Shown here: positions 50,010-59,951 of the stretch, one piece after another
Layout: every line of letters begins with the position of its first letter
How positions within the stretch are numbered: the stretch's first letter is position 1
Assembly: GCA_023300105.1 (NCBI GenBank)
Contig: JALZWM010000018.1
Location: forward strand, 1 to 64,000
DNA from: Hellea sp.
GTDB taxonomy: Bacteria; Pseudomonadota; Alphaproteobacteria; Caulobacterales; Maricaulaceae
Length of the DNA stretch: 64,000 nucleotides
Reading direction: 5' to 3'
The notes under the pieces: model-generated
Database searches by the model: none
Seen by the model: only the letters and a program-made list of their open reading frames with translations
What the model was told of the DNA's origin: nothing
Translations under genes and position numbers: made by a program

Positions 50010-50636
50010 TTATTTTGGGGACAGTCCCATAATTTTAACTATGCATCCCGTGGTATCTGAAAGGCTTGGGATTAATTCATGAGAGTATGTCCATGATTTA
50101 TCAGCCTCCGTCAATTCAGCTTCAACGTTTCCGCCTTTTAAAAACAGTCCGATTGTGTTTTGTCCCCAGAAAGGCTGTGCATAATTAAACAAACGCTCCA
50201 TCGGAGCAAAGGCCCGCGCGCTAACAACATCGTAGGTTTCTGGCATTAGTTTCTCCGCACGTTCGGATGTTGCGCGTGCTGGCAGTTTTAAGTCTCGTAT
50301 GACAGTCTTTAGAAAACTTGTCTTTTTACCTGCTGATTCAACCATCAAAACCTGATTGCCAGAACTTTGAGACTTCGCAGCAATCGCTAGAGCTATACCC
50401 GGAAACCCCGCGCCAGAGCCTAAATCAATGTAACGACATGCTTTTTCTGGCATATGCGGCGTTATTTGCCAGCTATCCAAAGCATGCCTACGCCAGAAAT
50501 CATCCAGCGCACTTGGTGATACAAGATTAATCTTACGGTTCCATTTGAGCAAATGTGCTAACCAAAGCTCATAGTCAGCTAATGTTTCACGTGAAACATT
50601 TGTTTCATCCGCGAAATCTTTGGCAGTATAACTCAT
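50010..50636 (-). CDS. rsmG: 16S rRNA (guanine527-N7)-methyltransferase RsmG (GidB)
   Basis: NVSRETLADYELWLAHLLKWNRKINLVSPS, YIDLGSGAGFPGIALAI. Confidence 0.96.
   Translation of the reverse strand: MSYTAKDFADETNVSRETLADYELWLAHLLKWNRKINLVSPSALDDFWRRHALDSWQITPHMPEKACRYIDLGSGAGFPGIALAIAAKSQSSGNQVLMVESAGKKTSFLKTVIRDLKLPARATSERAEKLMPETYDVVSARAFAPMERLFNYAQPFWGQNTIGLFLKGGNVEAELTEADKSWTYSHELIPSLSDTTGCIVKIMGLSPK
50583..50598. promoter_or_regulatory. parS site 1
   Basis: Perfect palindrome TGTTTCACGTGAAACA, inside the rsmG N-terminal codons (NVSRET). Confidence 0.93.
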
Positions 50637-52528
50637 TAGCTAGCTTTTCGTACATAGGCCAAAACGGCGGTTAGTGCGCCTGGTGTAACACCTTCAATGC
50701 GAGCGGCTTGGCCCAATGTAGCAGGGCGGACCGCTTCAAGTTTACTACGAACCTCGTTTGATAAACCCCCAATACCCGCATAATCTAAATTATCAGGCAA
50801 CCTAAGGCCTTCGTCTCGCTTAAAGGCAGCGATATCTTTTGCTTGGCGTTCAATGTAGCCCGCGTAGAGCGCTTCGGTTTCAAGAAATTCTTTCGCATAA
50901 GCGGGCAAGGCATCTAGTTCAGGCCAAATGGACGCGAGGTCGCTCACATTTATATTAGGATAAGCCAAAAGATTAATAACGCTGCGCCTCACACCGTCTT
51001 GGTTTATCGTGAGTCCTTGTTTTTTTAACTCATTTGGTGTTCGAGACAAAGTTACTCCTAACTTTTTCGCAGCCTTTAGAATTTTCATCTTAGCGCTGAA
51101 AGCGTTTGATCTCTCTGTGCTAACAGCTCCTATATTCTGTCCGAGTTCTGTCAGGCGCTGATCTGCATTATCAGCTCTCAGAAGTAAGCGATATTCGGCA
51201 CGGCTTGTGAACATACGGTAAGGCTCTGTAACACCTTTGGTAATGAGGTCATCAATCATAACCCCTATATAAGCTTGGCTACGATCAAGAACAAACGGCT
51301 CAGAACCACCAGCAGCAAGGGCTGCGTTAAAGCCAGCGATCATGCCTTGGGCCGCCGCTTCTTCATAACCTGTCGTACCGTTTATTTGGCCCGCAAGATA
51401 AAGGCCGGGCAATCGGCGAGTCTCAAGCGTGACGCGGAGTTCTCTTGGATCAACGTAATCATATTCAATGGCGTAGCCATAACGTTTGACGACAACACTC
51501 TCTAATCCGCGTATCGTCCGCATAAAAGTATCTTGAACATCAATCGGAAGCGATGTTGAAATACCATTAGGATAAACAGTGTCTCCATCAGGATTACCCT
51601 CAAGCCCTTCAGGCTCTAAGAATATTTGATGTCTATTTCTATCTGCAAAACGAACGACTTTATCCTCAACAGAAGGACAGTAACGCGGGCCTTTACCGGA
51701 GATGCCACCACCGTAAAGTGCTGATTTCTTGATGTTTTCGCTTATAACGCGGTGCGTGTCTTCATTTGTATGGGTAATACCGCACGTCACTTGAGGAACA
51801 GTAATTTCTTTTGTCAAAAATGAGAACGGGACAGGACTATCGTCCGCCGCTTGTTGTTCAAGCGCGTCCCAATCAATTGATGATTTAGCGATACGGGCAG
51901 GGGTACCTGTTTTCAAGCGGTCCATATTAAACCCAAGACCATAGAGACGATCAGCCAAGCCAATAGACGGTTCATCCCCGAAACGGCCAGCAGGTGTTCT
52001 TTCATGACCAATGTGGATTTCACCTTTAAGAAATGTACCTGTCGTCAAGACAACCCGTTCAGACATATATTTTTGACCAGCAGCAGACACCACGCCCACA
52101 ACATGGCCGTCCTTAACAACTAAATCTTCAACTGAAGCAGATTGCAAAGTTAGGTTTGGATAGTTTTTCAAAGTCTCCTGCATGGCCTGTTTATAAAGCG
52201 AACGGTCTGATTGTGTCCTTGGACCGCGTACAGCAGGACCTTTAGAACGGTTTAAAAGCCTGAATTGAATACCAGATGCGTCGCTAACTCGCGCCATAAC
52301 ACCGTCCATGGCGTCAATCTCGCGAACCAAGTGACCTTTGCCAAGACCACCAATCGCAGGATTACAGGACATTTCACCAATAGATTCGAGTTTATGCGTC
52401 AACAATAATGTCTTAGCGCCAATCCGCGCGGACGCAGCGGCTGCTTCGCAACCTGCGTGGCCTCCACCTATAACGATGACATCCCATTTATTTGGCATAT
52501 CGAGCTCCGAATGTTTCACGTGAAACAT
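50636..52528 (-). CDS. mnmG: tRNA uridine-5-carboxymethylaminomethyl synthesis enzyme MnmG (GidA)
   Basis: [23 protein letters not shown]; GidA family throughout. Confidence 0.97.
   Translation of the reverse strand: MFHVKHSELDMPNKWDVIVIGGGHAGCEAAAASARIGAKTLLLTHKLESIGEMSCNPAIGGLGKGHLVREIDAMDGVMARVSDASGIQFRLLNRSKGPAVRGPRTQSDRSLYKQAMQETLKNYPNLTLQSASVEDLVVKDGHVVGVVSAAGQKYMSERVVLTTGTFLKGEIHIGHERTPAGRFGDEPSIGLADRLYGLGFNMDRLKTGTPARIAKSSIDWDALEQQAADDSPVPFSFLTKEITVPQVTCGITHTNEDTHRVISENIKKSALYGGGISGKGPRYCPSVEDKVVRFADRNRHQIFLEPEGLEGNPDGDTVYPNGISTSLPIDVQDTFMRTIRGLESVVVKRYGYAIEYDYVDPRELRVTLETRRLPGLYLAGQINGTTGYEEAAAQGMIAGFNAALAAGGSEPFVLDRSQAYIGVMIDDLITKGVTEPYRMFTSRAEYRLLLRADNADQRLTELGQNIGAVSTERSNAFSAKMKILKAAKKLGVTLSRTPNELKKQGLTINQDGVRRSVINLLAYPNINVSDLASIWPELDALPAYAKEFLETEALYAGYIERQAKDIAAFKRDEGLRLPDNLDYAGIGGLSNEVRSKLEAVRPATLGQAARIEGVTPGALTAVLAYVRKAS
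52512..52527. promoter_or_regulatory. parS site 2
   Basis: Perfect palindrome TGTTTCACGTGAAACA at the mnmG start (MFHVKH). Confidence 0.93.
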
Positions 52529-52641
52529 GTTTCATAAATTCTTTTGCGCCTGTCACACATATTAGCGGGCCTATAGCCCCCACAGAAACTGATGTCGATA
52601 GTCCAGTTAAAGTCGGGTTAAAGTGAAGACATCCCCATAAA

Positions 52642-52657
52642 TGTTTCACGTGAAACA
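52642..52657. promoter_or_regulatory. parS site 3
   Basis: Perfect palindrome TGTTTCACGTGAAACA abutting the mnmE stop codon. Confidence 0.93.
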
Positions 52658-53995
52658 TTATTTTCCAACGCAGAACCTTGAGAAGATACGGTCGAACACA
52701 GATTCGATATCAATAGCCCCAGACAATTCTTTTAACGCATTTAGGGCTGAGCGTATATCATCACCCGTTAACTCAGGCGCGCGTCCCAAATTTTGACGTC
52801 CCATATCCAAAGCGTGTGCCGCCCGCTGGACACAATCACGATGTCTCGCCCGTGTTAAGCCCGCATCTTGGCTGGGGCTGAACTTCTCTATAACTTGCTT
52901 TTCTAGCGCCGTGCGGAACACATCCAAGTTCAAACCTGTTGTGGCGCTGACCTCAAAACAAGTCGCTTCAAGGGCAGGAGCTTTATTTGTAATCCCAAGA
53001 TCAGCCTTATTAATCAAAACAAAATCATCACCCGACAACATTGCCAGCACGTCTTTATCCCAAACCGCGTTAGAGCTCTCCTGCACGAAAATTCGAATAT
53101 CGCTCTCCGCCGCCCTAACCTTAGCGCGCTTAACGCCTTCCGCCTCAATAACCTCATAAGTCTCCCTAAGACCAGCAGTATCAGAGAGCCTCACAGGGAG
53201 GCCGCCAAGGTTCATTTGAACCTCTACAATATCACGTGTTGTACCTGCATACTCAGATGTTATCGCCGCGTCTCTACCTGCTAAGCTATTGAGAAGACTA
53301 GACTTTCCTGCATTTGGAGCGCCAATAATAGCTATATCTAACCCTGTACGAATACGCTCGCCTCGGCTTGCGTCGCTCAGAACAAGCTGCATAGATTCAA
53401 TCACCTCGGTAAGGTATGGATATGCGCCATGAGAAAGCATATCGGGAACATCTTCTTCATCAGCAAAGTCAATTTCGCCTTCAATCTGGGCCAAAGCGTC
53501 AAGCAATGTTTCACGCCATAAGTTATAAGTTTCGCGCAAACCGCCCTGCATTTGCCGCAGAGCTTGTTTAAGCTGGCCTTCGGTCTCTGCATCAATCAAA
53601 TCAGCAAGACCTTCCGCCTCAGTTAAATCCATCTTGTTGTTTTCAAAGGCCCGACGCGTAAACTCACCCGCTTCGGCTTGGCGAGCGCCATTACTTAGAA
53701 GCGCTGAAGCCATGGCTTCAATAACGGCAGGGCTTCCATGCACCTGGAACTCAGCGCAATCTTCACCCGTAAAACTATTTGGGCCCGGCATCCACAATAC
53801 CAAAGCTTCATCAATCATCACGTCCTTATTATAAAGACGTTTAAGTGAAGCTTGCCTCGGTTTTGGGAAACAGGACTTTATAAGGCCGCTCAAGACATTG
53901 CGCGCATCTAAACCACTCACACGAAACACCGAAACCCCAGCGCGGCCAGGAGCTGAACTTAAAGAAAATATCGTATCATTTGAACTGGCCATCAT
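52658..53995 (-). CDS. mnmE: tRNA modification GTPase MnmE (TrmE)
   Basis: DTIFSLSSAPGRAGVSVFRVSG, GAPNAGKSSLLNSLAGRDAAITSEYAGTTRD, C-terminal FCVGK. Confidence 0.97.
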   Translation of the reverse strand: MMASSNDTIFSLSSAPGRAGVSVFRVSGLDARNVLSGLIKSCFPKPRQASLKRLYNKDVMIDEALVLWMPGPNSFTGEDCAEFQVHGSPAVIEAMASALLSNGARQAEAGEFTRRAFENNKMDLTEAEGLADLIDAETEGQLKQALRQMQGGLRETYNLWRETLLDALAQIEGEIDFADEEDVPDMLSHGAYPYLTEVIESMQLVLSDASRGERIRTGLDIAIIGAPNAGKSSLLNSLAGRDAAITSEYAGTTRDIVEVQMNLGGLPVRLSDTAGLRETYEVIEAEGVKRAKVRAAESDIRIFVQESSNAVWDKDVLAMLSGDDFVLINKADLGITNKAPALEATCFEVSATTGLNLDVFRTALEKQVIEKFSPSQDAGLTRARHRDCVQRAAHALDMGRQNLGRAPELTGDDIRSALNALKELSGAIDIESVFDRIFSRFCVGK

Positions 53996-54051
53996 GAGAG
54001 CGGCTTCTATCTTCCCTTTTTGTTTATGGAAACCCCTGATAAGGACGCGCT

Positions 54052-54900
54052 ATGAAAGCCCTCTTATATATATTACCTATCCTCATGATAGCCTGCGGGG
54101 TCCAGCCGCCCGAAATTATAGGTGATCTGCCGCCGCTCGCAAAACAAATTGAATGCCTACCCAAAGAGACTGCCATGATATCTGCCCACCGCGGCACATC
54201 TCGCGGCACAGGATATGCTGAAAATTCAATAGAGAGTCTAAAGGCCTTGATTAGCAAAGGCTACCTTATGTCCGAAATTGATGTCGCGCGCCTCAAAGAC
54301 AATACACATATCTTATATCATGACGGCGTTTGGGAAGATGGCTCGACAGGCAAGGGCGTTGTCGCCGCCACGACATGGGAGCGAGCTGAAACATATCTAC
54401 TCAAAGATACACAAGGCCGCTATACGTCCAGCACAATTCCAAAGCTTACCGACTACCTTGAAGTTGCCGCAGGCAAAACCTATCTCGAAATAGATTTCAA
54501 GAGCTCAGCAAACTACGGCTATATTATCGACCAAATCCGTAAATACGGTATGGCGAAGCATGTCATCCTGATTTCCTATAATAAAGGACAAGCCAAAAAG
54601 CTGTCAAAACTTGCGCCCGAGATGATGCTGTCCATTTCCACGCGAAGGTCGAGCGACGCAATGGGCTACAAAAAAGGACAAGCCGCAGCATGGGTCGGAA
54701 ATGCAGTTACAGACAAAGCCCTTATTAGCCGTTTGAAAAAGGCTAAAATTCCTGTGCTTGGAAAAGTTGGTAATCAATGGAATGAAAGTTCAGCGTTAGC
54801 CGCAGACATACTCGTCACTGATTATGCTTTACAGCACAGGCCAATCACAGGACTAACGAGAAGCAACGCAAAACGATATCAAAAGTGCTTAAATAATTAA
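54052..54900 (+). CDS. Glycerophosphodiester phosphodiesterase family lipoprotein
   Basis: ISAHRGTSRGTGYAENSIESLK...EIDVARLKDNTHILYHD; lipobox MIAC. Confidence 0.9.
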   Translation: MKALLYILPILMIACGVQPPEIIGDLPPLAKQIECLPKETAMISAHRGTSRGTGYAENSIESLKALISKGYLMSEIDVARLKDNTHILYHDGVWEDGSTGKGVVAATTWERAETYLLKDTQGRYTSSTIPKLTDYLEVAAGKTYLEIDFKSSANYGYIIDQIRKYGMAKHVILISYNKGQAKKLSKLAPEMMLSISTRRSSDAMGYKKGQAAAWVGNAVTDKALISRLKKAKIPVLGKVGNQWNESSALAADILVTDYALQHRPITGLTRSNAKRYQKCLNN

Positions 54901-54918
54901 GCTAGGCAAATATTATAG

Positions 54919-55626
54919 TTAAGCTCTGCGCCAATATTTATTCCAAATTGTATCCTCTCCAAGAGAGGCAATGAATTCTCGGTGTAGTTCTTTTTCACTC
55001 TCTGTCGTCAGGCTTTCAAGCGCTACAGATCTTGGTCTTGAGACTAGCACTAAAGTAGATTCGACAGCATCTTTATCATTAGCATCCAAACCCAAACTTC
55101 GCGCGCGGCCACCATTCAGCTGTAGGTAGACTTCGGCTAAAAGCTCGGAGTCGACGATGGCGCCATGTTTATCACGAGAAGCTAGCGAAACACCGAATCG
55201 TTTACACAAAGCGTCTAGAGAAGCAGGCGAGCCCGGGAACTGTTCTCGCGCCATTTGAAGCGTATCAATGAAGCGGCTGCGCGGGATTTCAGAATAATCG
55301 GCGCGGGAAAGTTCGGCGTTTACAAAGCCTCTATCAAAGTCGGCATTATGCGCAATTAAAGGGCTGTCACCAATAAAGTCTAAAAACCCTTTCACCGCGT
55401 CTTCAAAATAGACGCCATTCGCTACAAGGAACTCTTGCGTCAAGCCTGTAATTTCAGTGACTTTTTCGGGTACAGAACGGCGCGGGTTTATATAGGCGTG
55501 GAAATGCTTACCCGTCGGCAGAAAGTCGATAATTTCAACGCAGCCAATTTCTGTAATACGATCTTCCCCCCGGGCATCAAAACCGGTGGTCTCCGTATCA
55601 AAACAAATTTCGCGTTTACCGCCCAT
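54919..55626 (-). CDS. dnaQ: DNA polymerase III epsilon subunit
   Basis: EICFDTETTGFDARGEDRITEIGCVEI, IAHNADFDRGFVNAEL. Confidence 0.96.
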   Translation of the reverse strand: MGGKREICFDTETTGFDARGEDRITEIGCVEIIDFLPTGKHFHAYINPRRSVPEKVTEITGLTQEFLVANGVYFEDAVKGFLDFIGDSPLIAHNADFDRGFVNAELSRADYSEIPRSRFIDTLQMAREQFPGSPASLDALCKRFGVSLASRDKHGAIVDSELLAEVYLQLNGGRARSLGLDANDKDAVESTLVLVSRPRSVALESLTTESEKELHREFIASLGEDTIWNKYWRRA

Positions 55627-55633
55627 GATCTAC

Positions 55634-56218
55634 CTAATTAGCTGTCAACTTTACTAAAAGAGTTTGAACCTGTTCTCTCGCATTCTCCAAGCCCTTATGT
55701 GTAAATATCAGTGTATGAGCGCGTTTTCTCTTTATTGCGTCTGGCGTTTGGCGGGCAAGTAAAGACTCGAACAATTCAGCGGTCATGCCCTCTCTTGCTA
55801 ATACACGTTTTCGCTGTACATCAGCGGGAGCAGTCACAACTACAATATGTTGAATGAATTTATCCATGCCTGTTTCAAATAGAAGCGGAATATCAAGCAC
55901 AACAATATCAGCGTGTTTATATGTATTAAAAAATTGAGAGCGAACCTCACCAACAAGAGGGTGAATAAAACTCTCAAGAACTTTTAACTGCAACGGGTCC
56001 GCCCGCATGTGCTTTCTTAATATACCCCTATCGACAGCGCCGTTAATAACAGCATCGGGGAACACTGATTTAATTATTGGAACAGCCTTACCGCCTTTTG
56101 CGTAAAGCTGATGGACTGTAGCATCCGCGTCAAAGACGGGGCACCCCTCGGCTTTAAACATTTCAGCCGTAGTTGACTTGCCCATCCCAATGGAACCCGT
56201 AAGCCCAATGATTATCAT
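55634..56218 (-). CDS. coaE: Dephospho-CoA kinase
   Basis: IGLTGSIGMGKSTTAEMF; VVLDIPLLFETGMD. Confidence 0.96.
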   Translation of the reverse strand: MIIIGLTGSIGMGKSTTAEMFKAEGCPVFDADATVHQLYAKGGKAVPIIKSVFPDAVINGAVDRGILRKHMRADPLQLKVLESFIHPLVGEVRSQFFNTYKHADIVVLDIPLLFETGMDKFIQHIVVVTAPADVQRKRVLAREGMTAELFESLLARQTPDAIKRKRAHTLIFTHKGLENAREQVQTLLVKLTAN

Positions 56219-57063
56219 TAATTAATCCGTAAATGTTGCAACAATATGGGCGTCGGGTCACAATCAATGCGCGGCGCTTGACCATAGAAATACTTAAAGG
56301 AAGGCCTTGCCTGAGCAATTAACATTTCAAGACCCCCCAAAGTTCTACAGCCCATTTTTTTAGCATTGTACAACAACCTTGTTTCCTGCGGAACATAAAC
56401 CAAATCATAAACAAAACTGTCAGAAGAAATACCAGACAAGTCCATATCCAATTGCGGCTTACCTTGCATACCCCCCGCACTAGCATTAATGACAAGGCCA
56501 GAGCTTCGAACTGCTATCGTACGCTGATCCCAAGGTACGTTGTAAAAACTTGGTAAATTTAACGATGATGCAAGATTTTCAGCGGCCCCATCATTTCTAG
56601 CACACACTCTGATCTCAGGCACATTTAATGATAGAAGAGATCCTATAACAGCCTTAGCTGCACCCCCGCTACCTATAACGAGCGCGGAGGTATTTGCTAG
56701 TTTCTGAGCGCCTAGTACCTTTAATAAAGGGGCAGCGAAGCCTTCCATATCTGTATTATGCGCAATCAACATACCATTTTTTTTATACAAACAATTCGCA
56801 ACCCCTAGCTTTAGAGCGTCGGAACTATGTTCGTCAGCAGACTGAAAAGCTAAGGACTTAAGCGGCATCGTCACATTTACACCTGAGATAGATGTTTTCT
56901 TAAGACCTTGAAACGCCCTTACAGCTTCATCAGGACGAACAGCAAAATGTACATAAGCCCCCGAAATGCCAAGATCTTTCAACCAATAATTATGTAACAC
57001 TGGGGATAGAGATTGATGGATAGGCCAGCCACAAACCCCTGCTAATGTCATAGTTTGGTTCAT
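56218..57063 (-). CDS. aroE: Shikimate dehydrogenase
   Basis: GVCGWPIHQSLSPVLHNYWL, GVNVTMPLKSLAF, VIGSGGAAKAV. Confidence 0.95.
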   Translation of the reverse strand: MNQTMTLAGVCGWPIHQSLSPVLHNYWLKDLGISGAYVHFAVRPDEAVRAFQGLKKTSISGVNVTMPLKSLAFQSADEHSSDALKLGVANCLYKKNGMLIAHNTDMEGFAAPLLKVLGAQKLANTSALVIGSGGAAKAVIGSLLSLNVPEIRVCARNDGAAENLASSLNLPSFYNVPWDQRTIAVRSSGLVINASAGGMQGKPQLDMDLSGISSDSFVYDLVYVPQETRLLYNAKKMGCRTLGGLEMLIAQARPSFKYFYGQAPRIDCDPTPILLQHLRIN

Positions 57064-57659
57064 GACAAAATTGCTCCTCTTTGGCGCAAATAATCCATTA
57101 CAGGTAGCAGAGACAAGCCCAGTATAGAAAAGAAATCGCCCTCAACGTTTGAAAAAAGCTGAGACCCTCGACCTTCAAACCTATAGGCACCGACTGATTC
57201 AAGCAAAGTATCACCTTCAGCTTTTAAATAATCATCTAAAAAACTTTCTGTAAAGTCTCGCATTGTTAATTTAGTCTTCGCAAGATGCCGCCAGACTGGA
57301 CTTCCATTTTCGCTTATTACAACAGCCCCAATTAGGTAGTGTGTTTGTCCCCGCATCTTCATCAAGCGTGTTTTTACTTCCGCCATATCTTTAGGCTTAT
57401 CGAACAAGCGACCACCCATAACCATAATCTGATCAGCGCCAATCACAAGACCTGCCACTTGGCTACTGACCCTGACAGACTTAGCCTCAGCTAAAGCATC
57501 GGGGATATCTCTTAAATGAGAGTTTTCAGCTAGCATTGAAACTTTTATAGCATTTTCATCAACAGGACGCGTGATTACCTTGAAATTTATCCCCGCATCC
57601 TTAAGAATTTGCCGTCTTATTAAGCTACCAGATGCGAGTATAATGGGTAAATTACTCAT
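57060..57659 (-). CDS. maf: Maf-like nucleotide pyrophosphatase
   Basis: ILASGSLIRRQILKDAGI; YRFEGRGSQLFSNVEGDFFSILGL. Confidence 0.93.
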   Translation of the reverse strand: MSNLPIILASGSLIRRQILKDAGINFKVITRPVDENAIKVSMLAENSHLRDIPDALAEAKSVRVSSQVAGLVIGADQIMVMGGRLFDKPKDMAEVKTRLMKMRGQTHYLIGAVVISENGSPVWRHLAKTKLTMRDFTESFLDDYLKAEGDTLLESVGAYRFEGRGSQLFSNVEGDFFSILGLSLLPVMDYLRQRGAILS

Positions 57660-58492
57660 GAAGATTTATACGTCTGATATGCGTTAATAATTTGCGCCGA
57701 AGTTTCTTCAATAGATTTTCGAGTAACGTCAATTACTTTATATCCCTTTTTAAGAAACATACGTTTCGCTTCACGCATTTCGTCACGAACTCTATCAACA
57801 TCAATATAATCTGTCTGTTCATTTTGTTTTAGGCCCATAAGACGTTGCTCTCTAATTTGAACGATACGGTCAGGTGAAGCAACAAGACCAACTATAAATG
57901 GAGTGTGAAAACCATCTAAAATAGTGGGTAACGGTGCATTTGGAACTAATGGGATATTTCCTGCTCTAAAACCTCGGTTTGCCAAGTAAATGCATGTTGG
58001 TGTTTTAGATGTCCGGCTAATACCTAATAATATAATCTCAGCATTACGTAGACCAGGAACATTTTGACCATCATCGTGCGCCATCGCAAAATCTAAAGCT
58101 TCTATACGATTATAATATTCAGCATCTAAAGTTCTTTGAGCGCCGATCTCGCTAATCATGGACGCACCTAAATATCGACCTAAGATAGATAAAGTAGGGT
58201 CAAGTATAGATATAGCTGGTATGTTTAGTTCTGCACAACGTTTCTCTAAAAATTTTCGTCTTTCTGGGTTTACTAGAGTGTATAAGACTATTCCAGGTTT
58301 AGCTTCAATCTGAGCTAAACTAGATTCCATTTGACGTTCGCTTCTGACCAATGTGTGTAAATGTTCTAAAGCTGTAGCATTACGAAATTGAGCTGTTGAA
58401 GCTTTCATCATAGCAACAAGTGTTTCCCCTGTAGAATCAGAGACTAAGTGCACATGGAAATATATCGCAATATTTTTATTTGGTTCTGACAT
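57656..58492 (-). CDS. Pyruvate, phosphate dikinase regulatory protein (DUF299/PPSR)
   Basis: FHVHLVSDSTGETL, LLGISRTSKTPTCIYLANRGFRAGNIPLVP. Start taken at the in-frame ATG (MSEPNKN) at 58492 rather than the upstream track start at 58546. Confidence 0.93.
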   Translation of the reverse strand: MSEPNKNIAIYFHVHLVSDSTGETLVAMMKASTAQFRNATALEHLHTLVRSERQMESSLAQIEAKPGIVLYTLVNPERRKFLEKRCAELNIPAISILDPTLSILGRYLGASMISEIGAQRTLDAEYYNRIEALDFAMAHDDGQNVPGLRNAEIILLGISRTSKTPTCIYLANRGFRAGNIPLVPNAPLPTILDGFHTPFIVGLVASPDRIVQIREQRLMGLKQNEQTDYIDVDRVRDEMREAKRMFLKKGYKVIDVTRKSIEETSAQIINAYQTYKSS

Positions 58493-58916
58493 TAAACACC
58501 TGAAGTTTGATTCCACATACTCGCATTTCAATATTCTTGTCCACAATTAGAGAATCAAATAAGTAATCTCTGAAATATATGAAGAAAACCAATTTATACT
58601 AACAGCACCATACATCTGTTAAATATTAAAATATAATACACTGAATCCTAGGGATAAAATGTATCATTTAAATAATCCAGAAAACTGTACTTAATTTTAC
58701 CTATAAAAATCAATGTTTTAGAATGTCTAAATATTTTATTAAAGCAAAAATACGAGAACTATCCACATAGAACTTATAAACCTAAATACAATAAATTTTA
58801 ACCTTAATTAATAAAGGGTTAAAAGCATCAACATATACCTCCTTCTAACACTATCACTACTTATAAAAAATATATAAGAAGAAGAATACCAAAGCGGATA
58901 AAATGGTTCATAAATT
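58493..58916. other. Putative chromosomal replication origin (oriC)
   Basis: 424-bp AT-rich intergenic region between divergent DUF299/PPSR and hemE, the Caulobacter Cori neighbourhood. Contains DnaA-box-like TTGTCCACA (58537-58545) and CTATCCACA (58759-58767), a perfect TTAA-N7-TTAA (58808-58822), a WATCAANNNNTTR IHF match (58708-58720) and three GANTC sites. Confidence 0.85.
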
Positions 58917-59951
58917 TTGACATCAAGTATTTTAAAAGTCTTATCAGGCGAAAAACAAGAAATATCACCTATATGGATGATGAGACAAGCAGGTCGGCAT
59001 TTACCTGAATATTTAGCTGTACGCGAAACAGCAAAAGATTTTATAGATTTTTGCTTTACGCCAGAAAAAGCAGCTGAAGTAACATTACAGCCAGTTGAAC
59101 GTTACGATATGGATGCTGCTATATTATTTGCTGATATTCTTTTAATACCAATCGGATTGGGTCGGGAAGTAAAGTTTATCAAAGGTGTAGGACCTGTTTT
59201 AAATCCAATAGAGCCTAAAGACATAGCTAAACTAACTATAAATAGTGCAGCTGATAAGATATCGCCTGTTTATGATACAATAAACCGTGTAAAACGTAGA
59301 TTAAATAAAGATAAAGCGCTTATCGGATTTTGTGGTGGTCCATGGACTGTTGCAACTTATATGATTGAAGGAAGAGGCTCTCCAAATAAAGAAGTTGCAA
59401 AACGTTTTGCATATGAAAATTCTGAGGCTATGAATGATTTATTAGAGGCCCTTACTTTATCAAGTGCAGAATATCTAATTAATCAAGCTAAAGCTGGGGT
59501 TGATGTTTTAAAAATATTCGAAAGTTGGGCGGAAGGATTATCTCCTGATTTATTTGAACGTTTAGTTATAAAACCTACTAAGAAAATAATTTCTTTAGTT
59601 AGAGATGCCGGTATCGATAATCCCATCATCGGCTTCCCTCGTGGTGCAGGTTTAAATGCTGTACGTTATGCTAAGCTTACAAATGTTACAGGTTTAGCAA
59701 TAGGAACTGATACTCCCTTAGATACAGTTAGAGATTATCTTCCTGAAAATATGCCTTATCAAGGTAATTTAGATCCATTAGCACTTCGCGTTGGCGGAGA
59801 TGTGTTACGTAAAGCCGTTCAAACGGTGATTGATACAGCGAGAGGTCCTCATATTTTTAATTTAGGTCATGGTGTTTCGCCTGATGTAAAAATTGAAAAT
59901 GTTCATGCTGTGATTAATCATGTGCGTATGGGTGAGGGAAATTATGTCTGA
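58917..59951 (+). CDS. hemE: Uroporphyrinogen decarboxylase (TTG start)
   Basis: PIWMMRQAGRHLPEYLAVRE; GFCGGPWTVATYMIEG; GNLDPLAL. Confidence 0.96.
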   Translation: MTSSILKVLSGEKQEISPIWMMRQAGRHLPEYLAVRETAKDFIDFCFTPEKAAEVTLQPVERYDMDAAILFADILLIPIGLGREVKFIKGVGPVLNPIEPKDIAKLTINSAADKISPVYDTINRVKRRLNKDKALIGFCGGPWTVATYMIEGRGSPNKEVAKRFAYENSEAMNDLLEALTLSSAEYLINQAKAGVDVLKIFESWAEGLSPDLFERLVIKPTKKIISLVRDAGIDNPIIGFPRGAGLNAVRYAKLTNVTGLAIGTDTPLDTVRDYLPENMPYQGNLDPLALRVGGDVLRKAVQTVIDTARGPHIFNLGHGVSPDVKIENVHAVINHVRMGEGNYV

